Below are positions 20,728-33,677 of a stretch of DNA of 64,000 nucleotides, piece by piece. Within the stretch, counting starts at the first letter, position 1. Every line of letters begins with the position of its first letter. Origin of the DNA: Stichopus chloronotus (Eukaryota > Echinodermata > Holothuroidea > Aspidochirotida > Stichopodidae). A program made the translations under genes and the position numbers. The stretch spans positions 7,688,001 through 7,752,000 of the forward strand of contig CM037835.1 in assembly GCA_021234535.1 (NCBI GenBank), written 5' to 3'. Below the pieces are notes generated by a model that saw nothing but the letters and a program-made list of their open reading frames with translations, was not told the origin of the DNA and made no database searches.

Positions 20728-23700
20728 CATGCAGAGGGGTCATGGTCACTGAATTCATGTCTGGAGAAAATAGACCTATACAGGCATTGTCCATGCACAC
20801 CTGAAGGAAGAAATGCAAATACGAGGACGTGCACTGGACAACTCTAACGTTTGCAGACCAGTTTATGTTATTTATATTTTTTGTAGTAGAAAAAACAATG
20901 ACTTTAAATAATGATGACTGTTGCACCAGACCGTATCTGAGGATATCGAGGGTACTTCAATATTCCAAAAATTGTTTCAACATTGTAACGTCTCCCCCAG
21001 GCCGACGATCAGGCTTTGCACTTTGCAGTTACCCCCCCCCCCTCCTCGTCACCCCCAAAGAAAAAAAAGGAAAAGTCCTCCTTTCAAAGGTGCCTGTAAT
21101 ACTTTTGTAACTGCTTTGATGTTAGAAATATTTTAATTTGAAGAAATTGCAGACCAAGTTGATTGTTCATCCACATTTTTGCAATGTACGGAGAGACTGG
21201 AGGAAGTTTTATGGCGGTCAGGCTGGGAGAGGCGGGTAGGGTATAGATACGTATTTAAAAAAGTTATAAAATTCGGAACAATAGTGTGAGGTATTGAAGC
21301 CAATCATTACGTCCATCTTACATTCCCTATGAAACAAAAATGAAAGTGTATTACTTAATGCAGTGTCAAAAATTTTTCCCCTCTAAGTCCTTCTTTCTTT
21401 CTCTTGCATTGTCATGTTCTGTGCTTAGTAAGACTGCCGGATACTTTTACGAAATACTTCAGAAACAAGGAAACAGACAACTTAATCACAAACTTAGTTT
21501 GAATAAATGAATTTATTAAAGGCTGGTTTGTATTGGTTTACACTACAGCAAGAACCGTTAGCATGGCGACCCTAGTAAATAAACCAACGTTCAGTAATAT
21601 TTTTCTTCAGTTTTTTAGGTTCTTTTCTACAAATCGATATTTTCCACGTGACTACTACGAGGTTGCGAGAATTCCACCTTTCTCTAAGAATTTCAGCAAA
21701 AACGGAGAGAGGTCATGACACTAGCTTTTCAAACCATTTGAAAATTGAAGATGTGGTGAGTAAATTATAGGTGATTATTCCATGTTAAATAGCTGATTAA
21801 GGTTTCACTAACAAGAACGTACTACAAAGTAAATGAAAACATTTGTTTCCGTGATCTTAAATTAAGCCCTAGGCCATACATGGCTACACATAGATACAAG
21901 TCGGACCCAAAATACGAACACCGTAATATTTTTTGAGCCTACAAACTAAGCCTCTATAGATTCTGAAGTATTTTAAGGTTCTCCTGGTCAGCAAGCAATG
22001 AAGAATCACAAATGATTCGGAATTTATGGCTTGAAAGTTAAATTACAACGGAAGGTTGTACAAATGTAGCTTACTCCACTGAATAAATTCCACGTTTAAC
22101 ATTGCGGTCGCTAAACCTTGAAGGATGTTTCCCAGAGGTAAATTTGCCGAAAGAGCTGACACACTGGGTCACTCTCGGTGTCTAGTTAGGTAGCTGGAGG
22201 ACACCTCTCCCTGATTCAATTTACAGAAGAAGTAATAGTTGATGAGGAGGAGCGCAAGGGAAGTTTCACCTAAGAGCTGAAATCGATAATATGGTGAACC
22301 CCACAATTCTTTGAACTTAGCCATTGTGGCACTACGCCCTCTATTCTACCTCACGACGACTATTGCGAAAATTTAACTTTGAAACCACTGTACCTTTAGC
22401 AATGGAGTATTTCTTTACTGTAGCAATCATATCAATGGGTGTACATAGTACGCAGTTAAACAAAAATGAAAGTTAGGGAATGCGAATTATTTGTATTTTA
22501 TATTTCTCGATGGTTTGTACACATGAAAGAACCACGGGACGTGGAGTATATTGATATGGGATGGGCGGTGCAGAATGATGTAGCAAGCTCCAAATTCTGA
22601 AATCTGTCATTGGTCCCATGTTCACACTTGAACAATTTGTATTATCCTCCGAAATTTGTGTTATCCTTCGACGTTACACTCTGTACTTACCTTACTTTAT
22701 ACATAGGGCTACGTAATTGTGAAAAGCCTGCAATTACAACAGCATGGTTAAGTTGGCATTCACCTTTCTCATATACTTTCTGGGTAAGCTTGGAAATTGG
22801 GGCGCCTTGCCGTGAAATATTTCTCATGAATATCAATCAACATGAATCGCTTCCTGACCTGACGTTTATTGGCCTTTGATAGTCAGACAATGACCCCACC
22901 AGTGATAAAATCAACCGCTTGGTTTGTTTGAACATTTCGAAAGACAACAACTTCCTCGTGTTTCCTGAAATGTTCTCTTGGACGTACCCTGCAAAATATC
23001 TCTCTCGGCCTTGGTTGAGGTAATGAGATTGTTCGTAGCCCGACTATGTCTTTTTCATTTTCCACGAGTGGATTGTATAGTAAGTTAGATAAATTACTAC
23101 TTTAGGATCATTGAAACGAAATTTAAGTAAATATTTACTGTGAAGGGTTTTATCATTCTTACGTTTTTGTTTGTGTGTGTTTCGAGGGGGGGGGGGCTTT
23201 TTCGGCATTTCTATTTACAAATTAGGTTTTAAATCCTCCCATCAAAGAGGACAGAACTTCCAGATGTTTCGTTTGTCTACTAATATCGAGATGTAATAAG
23301 AGCACGGAAAATGTAATAAGAGCACAGAGGAAATGAGTGCACTGACGAAAGTTTGAATTCCAATGGACATACTGGGAGGCCTACATGTGAATGACCATTA
23401 ATACACTCTGAACAGTTACAAAGACAAAATCGCAATGTTTTAAATTATTGGAATCTCTATTATTTTTTCAAAAATAAATGTTCCAATCGAAATTATATTT
23501 GTACTTCTGAGTCACTTTTGCGATTCTGGAGAAACCACTCGGGTTTTACATGTGAGACCGACGACTAACTTTGATTCCCCTAGGGAGAAAAACAGCACGT
23601 ATCCACACACACCAAGGAATGGTCACGAACAGTTTTTTGTTGTTGTTTGTTATCAGGTTATGGCAATGTTGTTAGTCTAATTTGTAGATCTTGAAAAGAG

Positions 23701-26700
23701 ATGCGATCTTCGTGGAAATGCATATTTCCATATATGCATATATTTACATATGCATATATGCGTATTCATATGGGCCTATCCAAGCACGTCTACACGGGTT
23801 CTTCCAACATTTTGATGATCTCAACATACGTTTCAAGTCCCAAATGAAGACCCCAAAAAACAATCACATCGACTCTTTTTGTGTCTATCATTATGTGGTG
23901 GAATACTTATCTTAAGAACAGCGAGATTGGGGCGAGTAAACCGAAAACTGCTTTCGTGCTGCAAACGACCCTCGATGGGTATGTGTGTTGTTCGGGCAGG
24001 GGTATATAAATATACATCAGAGAGGGAAAGTCTTTGAGGTACTAATTATGAGGTACCGGTACTATTTAAGAGTAAATATTTGGAAGTAAATTAGTTGGAG
24101 ATATGATCCTTCCCTGTGTCCCTGAATCTATGATTGAGAGTCATTTAATATGCATCATAACAATCTTTCAAGGAGAGGTTATATCGCAAGTACCATGCTC
24201 TTACGCTTGGAAAATTATGGAAGATACATTTACTCCGATCCTTTAAGTGCAATCCGACCTATGTACGGATGTATTTACACCAAGCAGGGACTAGCACTTT
24301 TTCTCAAGTGATGTTTGCACTTTAAAATGTCTTTTCAACATGAAAAGCTGATTTCAAAGTTTGTACCTTGAATGTTGAATAATGTTGTTATTATGGAGAC
24401 TTGGCAATTTTGTTTCCCCCCGAAAAAGAAGTAAAGGAAAATATAGGAAGATGAGCAGCTGTTTTGATTGATTGACGGCAGCGATAGGCCCGCAGGAGGC
24501 TGTTATTTCGCGCTGGTTCTGCCATGCTGAGTATACTTTTATCATAACGAATATAATTCTAGTACCTCCAATTACACCCACGCTAACAGAAATGGATGAT
24601 GACTTTGCCCTCTCAAGACCTTTCTTCTCTGAAATCTCTCAAACATGACTTTTAATGATCAGTTGGTAGTAAACAGAGACGGTAAACAGAAAAGAAAAAT
24701 AGACGAGGAGAAAGGGGATAGAAAGGAAATAGCCCTGGGTGAATGAGAGAAGGAAATTGGGAAAGGGTAGGAAAGGGAGGGGGGGCAAAAGAAAGAAAGA
24801 AAGGTTGAGTTAAATTCGAAGTGAGTAGATACAACTGAATTCAACATTGTAAACATTGTATGCACGATTGTCATATACATAAATATCAACGTATTTAATT
24901 GATTTGAAGAACACTTTCTTAATAACTTAAGTACACGCAAGAGAACACGCAAAGGGAACTTTACAAATGGAAAACGAATTGATCGTTTTGTACTGTGACG
25001 TCGGAGAACAAAATTCCATGATGACAAAAGGATAGAAACAAAAAAAGCATATGTGGGTCCCTGGTGGTGAGGTCAGTGAAGTTACCGCCTCCGATGGTAG
25101 AGTCGCCACATTGTACCAGGCAGTTCGTCTACGTCCGTATAGGACAGTGGTTTCCTCAACGAGGGTGGGGGAGGTGGGGGTTATCGTCACGTACAGCACA
25201 GATGGACACATACACGACACAAAACATGAGAGATGCAGCGGAACACCATTTACTAGCCACCCTCAATGCCACGCTAATGATATAAATTATAATGCTACGT
25301 TTGAGATAAAGTAAATGCTTCGTTTGAGATCAAGTAAAATAGCAGTGAAAATGTAAATGCACTCAAAATGGTAAACTGCCATCACGAAAGAATCCGATGC
25401 ATGCCAAGCTTCTTCAAGCTCATTTAGAATTATCGGATCTTCTCAAAGTTTTTGCAAATTCAGAAGTTGTTTATTGCTGCTCATTTCGTAGATCTGCCCA
25501 CGCTTTTCTGCCGCTGTGTAGATTTAACCTCTTATGAAAGGAAAGGTCACGAACGGAACAGAGAGTCCTCGGACCCCTGACGACGTTTCCCTGCCCTTGA
25601 ACCAAGTTACAGTCCCCGAATGGCACGGCCCCTGGATTACCATGCAGTGTTTTTTTCTAACATACAGGAATTTTCACGCTCTTTTTGTGTGTGTAATCTT
25701 TATTACCGTGTAATTCTTAACAGCAGTCACGCCGTGATAGTGCAATCGTGAGATCTTGTTGTAACATTCGAAGAGTTAAAAACATGTGACACCTGCATTA
25801 TGTGAACGCAGGAGGAGGCCATCACATGTGCCGAGTGTGCATCATTCGTCCTTCACAGGAAAAAAGTTATGTTATCAAGTTGCAAGTTCTTGTTTTTACC
25901 ATAAAATTTAATGTATGGGAATTAAAGATCACGTTTTGGGGTAACATTGTCAACGCGGCAGAATAACGCTAAGCGTTTCTTAATCCTTTTTCGGTATGCA
26001 GTACATCTATAGACGAAGAGAGCATAAAGATGGGAGGAATCAAATAATTTCATAAAATCCTTTCTCCATGTATGAATCTTGACAAAGACCCTTTTTGCAA
26101 ATAGCTAAAAAGTCAATAAAAATATCTCGGTTTTTTATGGTCGGTACATTTAAAACAAAAAAAGGGTACCGGTACAATTTCCTGTTACAGTGTTAGATTT
26201 TGTTTACATCGCTGTTTGAAGTTTGAACTCTGAGACACTTATGAATAATAAACATAGAAGCAATATATGCACATTGCTTATGTAGTTATTAGGGCACTAG
26301 GCACTGGCCGAGGGAAAGAACTGGGGGACGGAACCAGTCTACTTTTCAAAGTGGTATTTTTTTACAATTATTTACTTTTCAGAGCTCTTATTTTTTTTTT
26401 AAATGCTTGTCCGAAACTGCTTTTAAGCTATAAATTACGCTATTGGTTGGGGTGAGATCTTAACACAATAGACATTAAAACTTTTCCGCGTTTTGCTCCC
26501 TAAGTAATTCTCCGAAGAAAATCACACCCCCACAAAAGCATCCCAAAATTTTGGCGCTATTTTGGCGCTATTTATTTTTAACATAAAGCAATTGAAAAAA
26601 AGGGCCTCTCTTGCGTTGTGTGATGTATGCATATATTTACCACCCGCGTATAGAGAGGAGTAAAACGCGATTTTATCTCACCCGTGCTATAACACAACAC

Positions 26701-29700
26701 CTATCTGTAAAGTATCCCCCCCCCCTTACTTTCCGGGACCGCCCTGGTAACTGAGAACTATACTGGCTTAACTTCCTTTGTCCGTTCTAATATTTAAATC
26801 GGCTAGAACATTCATTAAAGAACAGCTAAATAGACTCCACCCGTTTTTTTCAATTGAACTTAAACAGAAGGTGAAGGGTTTGCAATAGACTAAGTCTTAC
26901 TTCGCAAAGTTCGTACACTACGTATAGCCAAACTAACTAAAGCATCTTGCCATCCATTTTGACTTATGCAGAAACATTGACAAAACATTTTGCAAAAACG
27001 ATTTAAATATGACTATACTGAGTGATTTTCAGGTAAAAAATAATGATGCCACGAAACACAACATAGTACATTTGTTGTTCATAAAAAAATGTTCCATGCT
27101 GCCGTGCTCGGCATCCGAAACTACCTCCTTGAGTTCGAAAAATTATTCCAATTTAGTATGCATTTGACGAATAGTTTTTCATCATGAATAGCGAACATGA
27201 ATGATATCGTTGACTGGACAGAAATGACGTAATACACAATGCAACTCGGATCGTTTGCCAACTTGCCAAGTACCTTTCGTGGAGTCACTTGTCATCGTGG
27301 TTCTATACTGTGTCGAATCATCAGCTGTACAGGTTGTCAAACATCGATACAGGAAGAACACGAATTGTTGGTAATTTAACTTGACTACTTATTATAGGAC
27401 CTTAATAGGAAAACCACGGCATGTGCCCCGCGGGAATGATTACAATTGATTACTAAAAATGCAATTGATGTTTCCTTTATTTTGAACTGGTACAAAACAT
27501 TGGTGCAAGCTGGCAACGTTTACTTTGGATTCGTACACCTGCTAGGCCATTTATTGACGTCTCAATAAAACTAGGCCCAATCAAGTCTACTGCAAATGAC
27601 CTTTTTCATTGTATCTTCATTATACGTGGAATCTTTTGATTATTCGATTATGGATCACTTTCACATTTACGCTCATGGCTGTTTGTTGCTCTGTAATGGT
27701 TCTGTGCCCTGCCATGCGCTACACTGTAATAGTTTAGAGCCTGTGAAGAACTTTTACTTCCACTTGCCACGCATCTCGCGCACTCTGTACACGCCTGTTG
27801 CGCTATTTTGTTCCGAGCCATTTTGGAAGACAATTAACGCAATACTCTCTTTAAAAGAAGTTTGTAATGGTTTAGAGCAAGATGTAAGGCTGTAAGGAAT
27901 AAGTTTACAGCGCCCTCCAATTTATCCTCGGATTTCGTAGTAACACCTATCGAAGGATAAAAATGGTGGTTTGAATAAGGAAGAAATAAATACATGAGAC
28001 TTGAAGGTGACTGAGGGTAAAATGAAAAAAAAAAAAAGTGATCAAGTTGCTAACGTTTCTTGAGGTTATTAGAATGTTATCGTAGTTAAATGTGGTTCTT
28101 TTTTAATAACACCCGCATTCTGCTGAGATAGCTAAGATGTTTCGGGTTTGTCAAATCTTGTGGTGGAGGATAGTACCGTTTGTTGTAGAATTGTGTAGGA
28201 GTTATATGCATGCTTCATTTGTTGACATTTAAAACCTGAAAAATTGAACATGTAAATTTTCACCTTTTTAGTATGTAATTCTTAAGCAACACAGAAACAG
28301 AGAAGAGAACAGAGTCTTCATAATTGTTACGTGGCATTTGCTGTCTGAAACATGGGAGCCGATTTTTTTTTTGGGGGGTGTGTTGGGCCATATCCCCCAC
28401 TTTTGAGAGGAGGGGACACTAGCAAATTTGTCCAGCCTCACTTTTGTGACCTGTAGTAAAAACAGCAAACTACATTATTCTTAGTGGAAATGTAAATAGC
28501 CTAACTTATGTTCTGAGAAATAATCAAACTTAAGCAGAAATTAACATGGACAGAGAGACTGAGAAGTATACCATTTCCTGCAATGTGAGAGGTACATTAA
28601 ATTTCGGTACATTACGCGAGTTTACGTAGAGAATGTATACTACCTGAATGGAGTCATTATGCCCCGCACTTCAATATATTGCTCAAATCTACTTGCACTA
28701 TTTGCAGGGGAAGCTGGAGTCACAGGCCTACTGCTGTAGCTTACGTGCCTCTACTCTCTCTGACGAAACTGAGACTTAGCCTCAGTTATATGCTCATCTT
28801 CAATATCGCAGGGGTACGAGTGGTGGATGTAAATAATATGCACAACTTAAAAATATTTTCCATTTTGGTGACGACTCCAAATGGAGGACAAACGTAGTAG
28901 CGTTAGTCCTATAGTACCAACGTTACTGCATCTGCTCTACCACTGTTGATATGCAAGGAATCTTCCGGAGAGCTTCTCACCTTGGACCGAGTGAGAGCTT
29001 TTACTCCTTCTTTGATCCAGCCGGGGCCCAAAGGAGGACCCCTGGCACCACATATATTTGCTCGTACACTTCTCAAACGCAAACGTCACACAAACGCTAG
29101 CGTGAAACCAGATTTTCAATCGTGTTCGTGGGAAATTGAGCAAGGTTTTCCAACGCTGCTGGGAAGGGAGTATGTTCAGCTCAAACATTTGCCACGTGCT
29201 CAAAAAAAAAAAAAAAAATAAATAAATAAAGAAGGATGCACAACTCAATTATATGATTTTTGAATTATCTCAGGCCATCTGATGTGTTACCTTTTTTCAT
29301 TGAAAGAATTTTCTCATGAATGAGAAATTGCAGACATGAGATCCACATTGAAAGACTGAATACATGTAGCTTAGAGCAACCGGGAAGTGTCGTTTCCCGC
29401 CATTTGTTGTGGGGGTTGTCAAGCCCCAAAGTTTCTTGTACACTCCTCGCCAACAGACGGTGGCGCTCCGCTTTGTTAGTAGTGCTGACACTCACCCTCC
29501 CCCATATTGTTTTTCGTTGCACCGCCTTACGCCATGGCTTACACCACTTTGAGGAGAAACGTTTAATGCCAGATGTCCTCCCCCCACCACTTTCCATATC
29601 AAATCGACGCCCTTGGTCTGAAATACCATCGCACATCCAGTGACAATGTTTTCCTCACTCACTATAATATGTGAATATCGATTGCTCATTGTTTCAAGAC

Positions 29701-31807
29701 TTAACGACTTTAATGATAACATTACTAGTTGATTGCATCTTACATTAGCGGCCGACAAGGTTATTACACTCTCAGTCAATTCTTACAACATTAGCGGTTG
29801 ATGGATTAATCACGTTGGCTGTTGATTTCATAACAGCGGTGGTATAACATTAACGATTATTACATGTAGTTAGGTAGTGATACACACCCTCCATGCACGT
29901 CGCTCTCGTACCAACAGTTGTATGCGTGATTTAAATACACTTTACCTGACGTAGGCTACTCTCCTTACTTTGTCCATGCTATGTAGAAGTAATAAATTAG
30001 AAAAGAGAACATGACAAAACTGACAAAAGTATGACTTCCTCGGACAATTCGTATTGACTCACTTAAGAAATTACGAAATTTCTAAGTTCTTTTTTAATTA
30101 CGTAAAGAGTAGCCGTATTACGTATAGAAGGGAAGCATAGATTTACTTGTGAGGAAGTAGCTTTGCAGGCTTTATTACCCCTTTTTATGAAAACCATACT
30201 CCAGGGATCTCCCCCCCCCCGTCATATCAGTTTTGATACGCGGAGATCTATTGTGGGCGCAATTACCTCAGTCTCCAACAATCCGTAGTTTTGATACTTA
30301 CAAGCCTGTCTACTACATAATTTGGTTTATGCATACAATGTATAGGCCTCTTCTGGATTCCGAGGGTCTTTTTCTGTTTTTTTTTCTAAGCTGCATATAC
30401 GGGCAACGTGATGGAAATAATTACAGCGCGGTGAAGTCGGAACTGTTCAGTGACTTTTGACACGTAAGATATATTTTTCGTTTGGTTTTATCGAAACTCA
30501 CAGCGGAGGGTCTAAGATGTTGAGAGTCGGAAAATAAGGAAATTAAACATGGCACGAAAACTAAAGCTCATGCCAACATCGATAGAAAAGACTTCTAGTG
30601 AGTTTGAAGAAAATTGTGTCTGAATCCCCCGCCCTCGGCCCCTCCCCCCACATCGCATCAGTTTCATTCCCTACTACTGACTCAATGTTTTTAGGTCATA
30701 ACAACTTTACTTTCCCCGACAATCTTCTTAAAAACTCAGATTTCAGTTTTAACTTGTTTTGACGTGACGTTGAGCTAGTGTAGGTTGTTTTCCTATATTA
30801 CCTTCAAAGTTTACCTCAAAGATAGACGGTAAAGCGTAATGTATGTAGTCTACGGATTTAAGAACCAGTCTAGACAGCAGAGAGGGTGGGGGGGGGGGGC
30901 GACCTAAGCTTTTCACTTATATCAATGATGTAACCTGACTTAATGGGGAGGAGGTGGTGAGGGAGGTCGCAGACAAAAGACTGAAGTGGAGAGGCAAGCA
31001 GTTGTGACTTCATTTAAGACTTTTTTTTTATACAAAATGCCTGTCTCAGATTGCAGAAAATAGTACTTTCCAATCTTTCTGGCGTTGTAAATTTCAGCTA
31101 AGTCTACTTTCATTTTTTAGAACATAGGTCTAGAAATGTACGCTTCCACTAAGGGTAGTTCAGTGTGTTACCTTTTTTTTAGTTTCAGGTCACAGGAGGT
31201 GGGGGGGGGGGGGGAACTGTATTAGTGTGCGCGCGCCCACTCAAGGAAATGGGGTAGACACTTTCAATTACTACTTCCTTTCATACTATGCACACAGCTA
31301 GTACAAGCTAAGGTCAAAGATGAAAACAAAAAGTATGACAGTTTTCAATCATACTCTTGGATGTGAAACTGCTTTAATTTATGATGCGGTAGTCATTTTC
31401 TTTCTTTTCTTAAATATGTAAGTATTTAATCTTACATGTGCTTCTGCGTCTATGCTTGCAGGTCGTTTGGCGGGGGTCTCACATCCTATTTCAAAATGAA
31501 CGCAACGTTATAACAGCATCTTCAAGTTCGTCATTCTCCATCTCTACCTCTATTTTATTTCCATATGGATGAAGACGCTGTACACGGCAATACAATCCCC
31601 CCCCCCCCAAATCACTCCGGAAACCGAGGATGAAGTAAAAAGTTGTGTTTGGTGGCGCTGTCGTAGATTTCGCCCTTTTGTCCTCAACAAAAATCTTGAC
31701 CAATCAGAAGGGTCTATGATGGTACAATAGTCTGGAGTTTTGGATTCTACTTTTGTTACAAAAGTATCACTGATGTGAGCTTGAGAACGAAAATGAAAAC
31801 GTGCAAC

Positions 31808-32159
31808 TTGACGGGAAATAGGGCATTTAGAATACACCAACATGACACACAAAAGAAATAGGTTTAGTCATTGTTGAACCATCCGGTCTCATCAATAAAC
31901 ACCTGCCAAAGCTTCATCTCCTCAAAACATTATGCATGTGATGAGTAACAAAAGGTGCATCATTTGAATTTTGAAAAGTTTGGGTGAACAAATCAGTGTG
32001 GAGCAACAAATAACTGAATTTCTATCTGTGAAAACTTATTTCTTGAAAAGAAGCCTTCTGTCCTTCCTTATTTTGAACAATCTATCATTCTGCATCCATA
32101 AACATTGGTTTTAGTAATATGCATGTCTTCTGTGAAACAAACGCCCTATTTCCCTTTAA
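31808..32159 (-). mobile_element. MITE family 2, copy 1
   Basis: 352 bp ending in CCCTATTTCCCTTTAA; the opposite end is a decayed inverse (TTGACGGGAAATAGGGC). The interior matches copy 2 in reverse complement across its length. There is no coding capacity. TTAA at the ends is compatible with a TTAA target duplication, as seen for piggyBac-type elements; the superfamily is an inference. Confidence 0.85.
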
Positions 32160-32449
32160 GGTACTGTGAATCATTTTTTTTTTTAAATTTCGACTGTCTC
32201 AGCCAACGGAAGTGGAAAAAAACATTTTCAACTTTGAACACTCGACCATCCCATCCGATTTTCAGCAGCCCCACGAAGCTTTGGGATTTTTTTTTTTTTT
32301 TAAAGAAACGAAATGTTAGAGCTTGACTGACATTTTCTTTATTCGCTTCCAGACACCGTTGTTATGTAAGTAGAACATGTTATCGTGGTAATGTCAACTG
32401 CAAACTAATTTAGGGCAGCCGCATATAGGTGCAAAAACTTCATTTCAGC

Positions 32450-32802
32450 TTAAAGGGAAATAGGGCGTTTGTTTTAGAGAAAACATCCATATTTTAGAAA
32501 CCAATGTTTGTGGACGTAAAATGATAAATTATTCAAAATAAGGAAGAACTGCAGCCTTCTTTTCAAGAAATAAGCCCCTCACAGATCGAATTTCAGTTAT
32601 TTGTTGCTCAACACTAATTTGTTCACCCAAACTTTTCAAAATTCAAATGATGCATCTTCCGTTACTCATCACATGCATAATCTTTTGAGAAGATGAAGCT
32701 TTGGTAGATGTTTATTGATGAGACTGAATGCTTTAACAATGATTAAAGCTATTTTCTTTGCATGTCATGTTGGTGTATTCTAAACACCATATTTCCCTTT
32801 AA
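32450..32802 (+). mobile_element. MITE family 2, copy 2 (inverted relative to copies 1 and 3)
   Basis: 353 bp bounded by TTAAAGGGAAATAGGG and CATATTTCCCTTTAA. It is the best preserved of the three copies, with both TTAA ends intact. Copies 1 and 2 together make a long interrupted inverted repeat. Confidence 0.88.
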
Positions 32803-33129
32803 GCGTGTTTCTTGTTAACGATCATAATTTGAGTAACTATACTATCAGTCTCTTTTTCATTCTTCTCTGTCAATGCGAGATGAGATCTCCCCGATGATTT
32901 GTTTACTTTACCGAGTGAACTACAACTATTAAATAAAAGGGGAAAAAAAATTGCTGTAAACTTGGGGGTCGAAGCTTTCCACTTGCTGTGGGTTAAAACA
33001 TAAAAACAAGAAGAAAAAAAACAAGAACTGTTAGAAGAAACAAGATCGGCCAAAGCCTAAGCAAATGACGATTAACGAGTTAAATCGATCAATTGTGGAA
33101 ATAATTGAGTTACAACTTTTCAGTTTCCC

Positions 33130-33404
33130 CTAAAGTGAAATAGGAAATTAAGACTATACCAACATGGGGTACAAAGAAAACCCACAAAAGCCTCATCCCC
33201 TCAAAACATTATGCACGTGACGATTAACGTAAGGTTTTTATTGTTGGGTAACAAATAACTGAACTTCTATCTGTGAAAACTTATTTCCTGAAAGTAAGCC
33301 CAATGTCCTTCCTTAGTTTGAATAATCTATCATTCCATTTCCACAAACATTGCTTTTAAAAATATGATTGTTTTCTGTAAAATAAACGCCTTATTTCCCT
33401 TTAA
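33130..33404 (-). mobile_element. MITE family 2, copy 3
   Basis: 275 bp, shorter than its sisters by internal loss. It starts CTAAAGTGAAATAGG and ends CTTATTTCCCTTTAA, in the same orientation as copy 1. Its right end is about 230 bp upstream of the start codon of the secreted-protein gene. Confidence 0.82.
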
Positions 33405-33631
33405 CAATCATCTCGAATCAACCGTGAGTTGGTCACATCGTGAGTCGGAAGCAGCAGCTTTTTTTTACCAACTCAGTATTAACCTTAGACATCCAGATGG
33501 TAAGCATAGCACCTTCCATCTACCACCGTACATCATCTTGTGTGTAAGTCAGCGGGTGCATTTCAACCTTATCGACCAGACTTCTTGTGACAGCGATTGA
33601 AGTTAGCAGGCCGTTAGCAGTGCGAGAAAAG

Positions 33632-33677
33632 ATGGCGCTCCCATACTATTGTCTTCTGCTGGCTTTTCTAGCGACAG
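33632..33677 (+). CDS. Signal-peptide exon
   Basis: ATG in strong context (AAAGATGG) opens MALPYYCLLLAFLAT, a hydrophobic leader of about 15 residues. The exon ends in phase 1 before GTGAGC, which fits the phase-1 start of the D1 exon 8.9 kb downstream: the split codon G|AT gives Asp. The D2 exon has the same phase and could also be spliced directly to this exon. Confidence 0.78.

Larger units (their letters stand above)
13521..33631. other. Intergenic region between divergent genes
   Basis: About 20 kb with many short open frames, none with a recognised domain or consistent splice structure. It holds two copies of the DR1 repeat, two fold-back elements, poly-G/C tracts, a polypurine stretch (about 24660-24810), an A-run with AATA repeats (29201-29230) and a MITE cluster. 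CpG density is normal (24 CpG by hand count in 30001-30600). The segment 15540-16150 is denser in CpG and GC than its surroundings but unassigned. Confidence 0.7.

Noticed and set aside
25051..25314. Overlapping open frames on both strands resembling an Ig-like exon
   Set aside because: There is no Cys-Trp-Cys pattern and no matching splice phase; it is unassignable.
28930..29220. Possible retroposed gene with a poly-A end (open frame ending in lysines)
   Set aside because: The A-run passes into AATA repeats, no domain is recognisable, and I found no target duplication. It could still be an old SINE-like copy.
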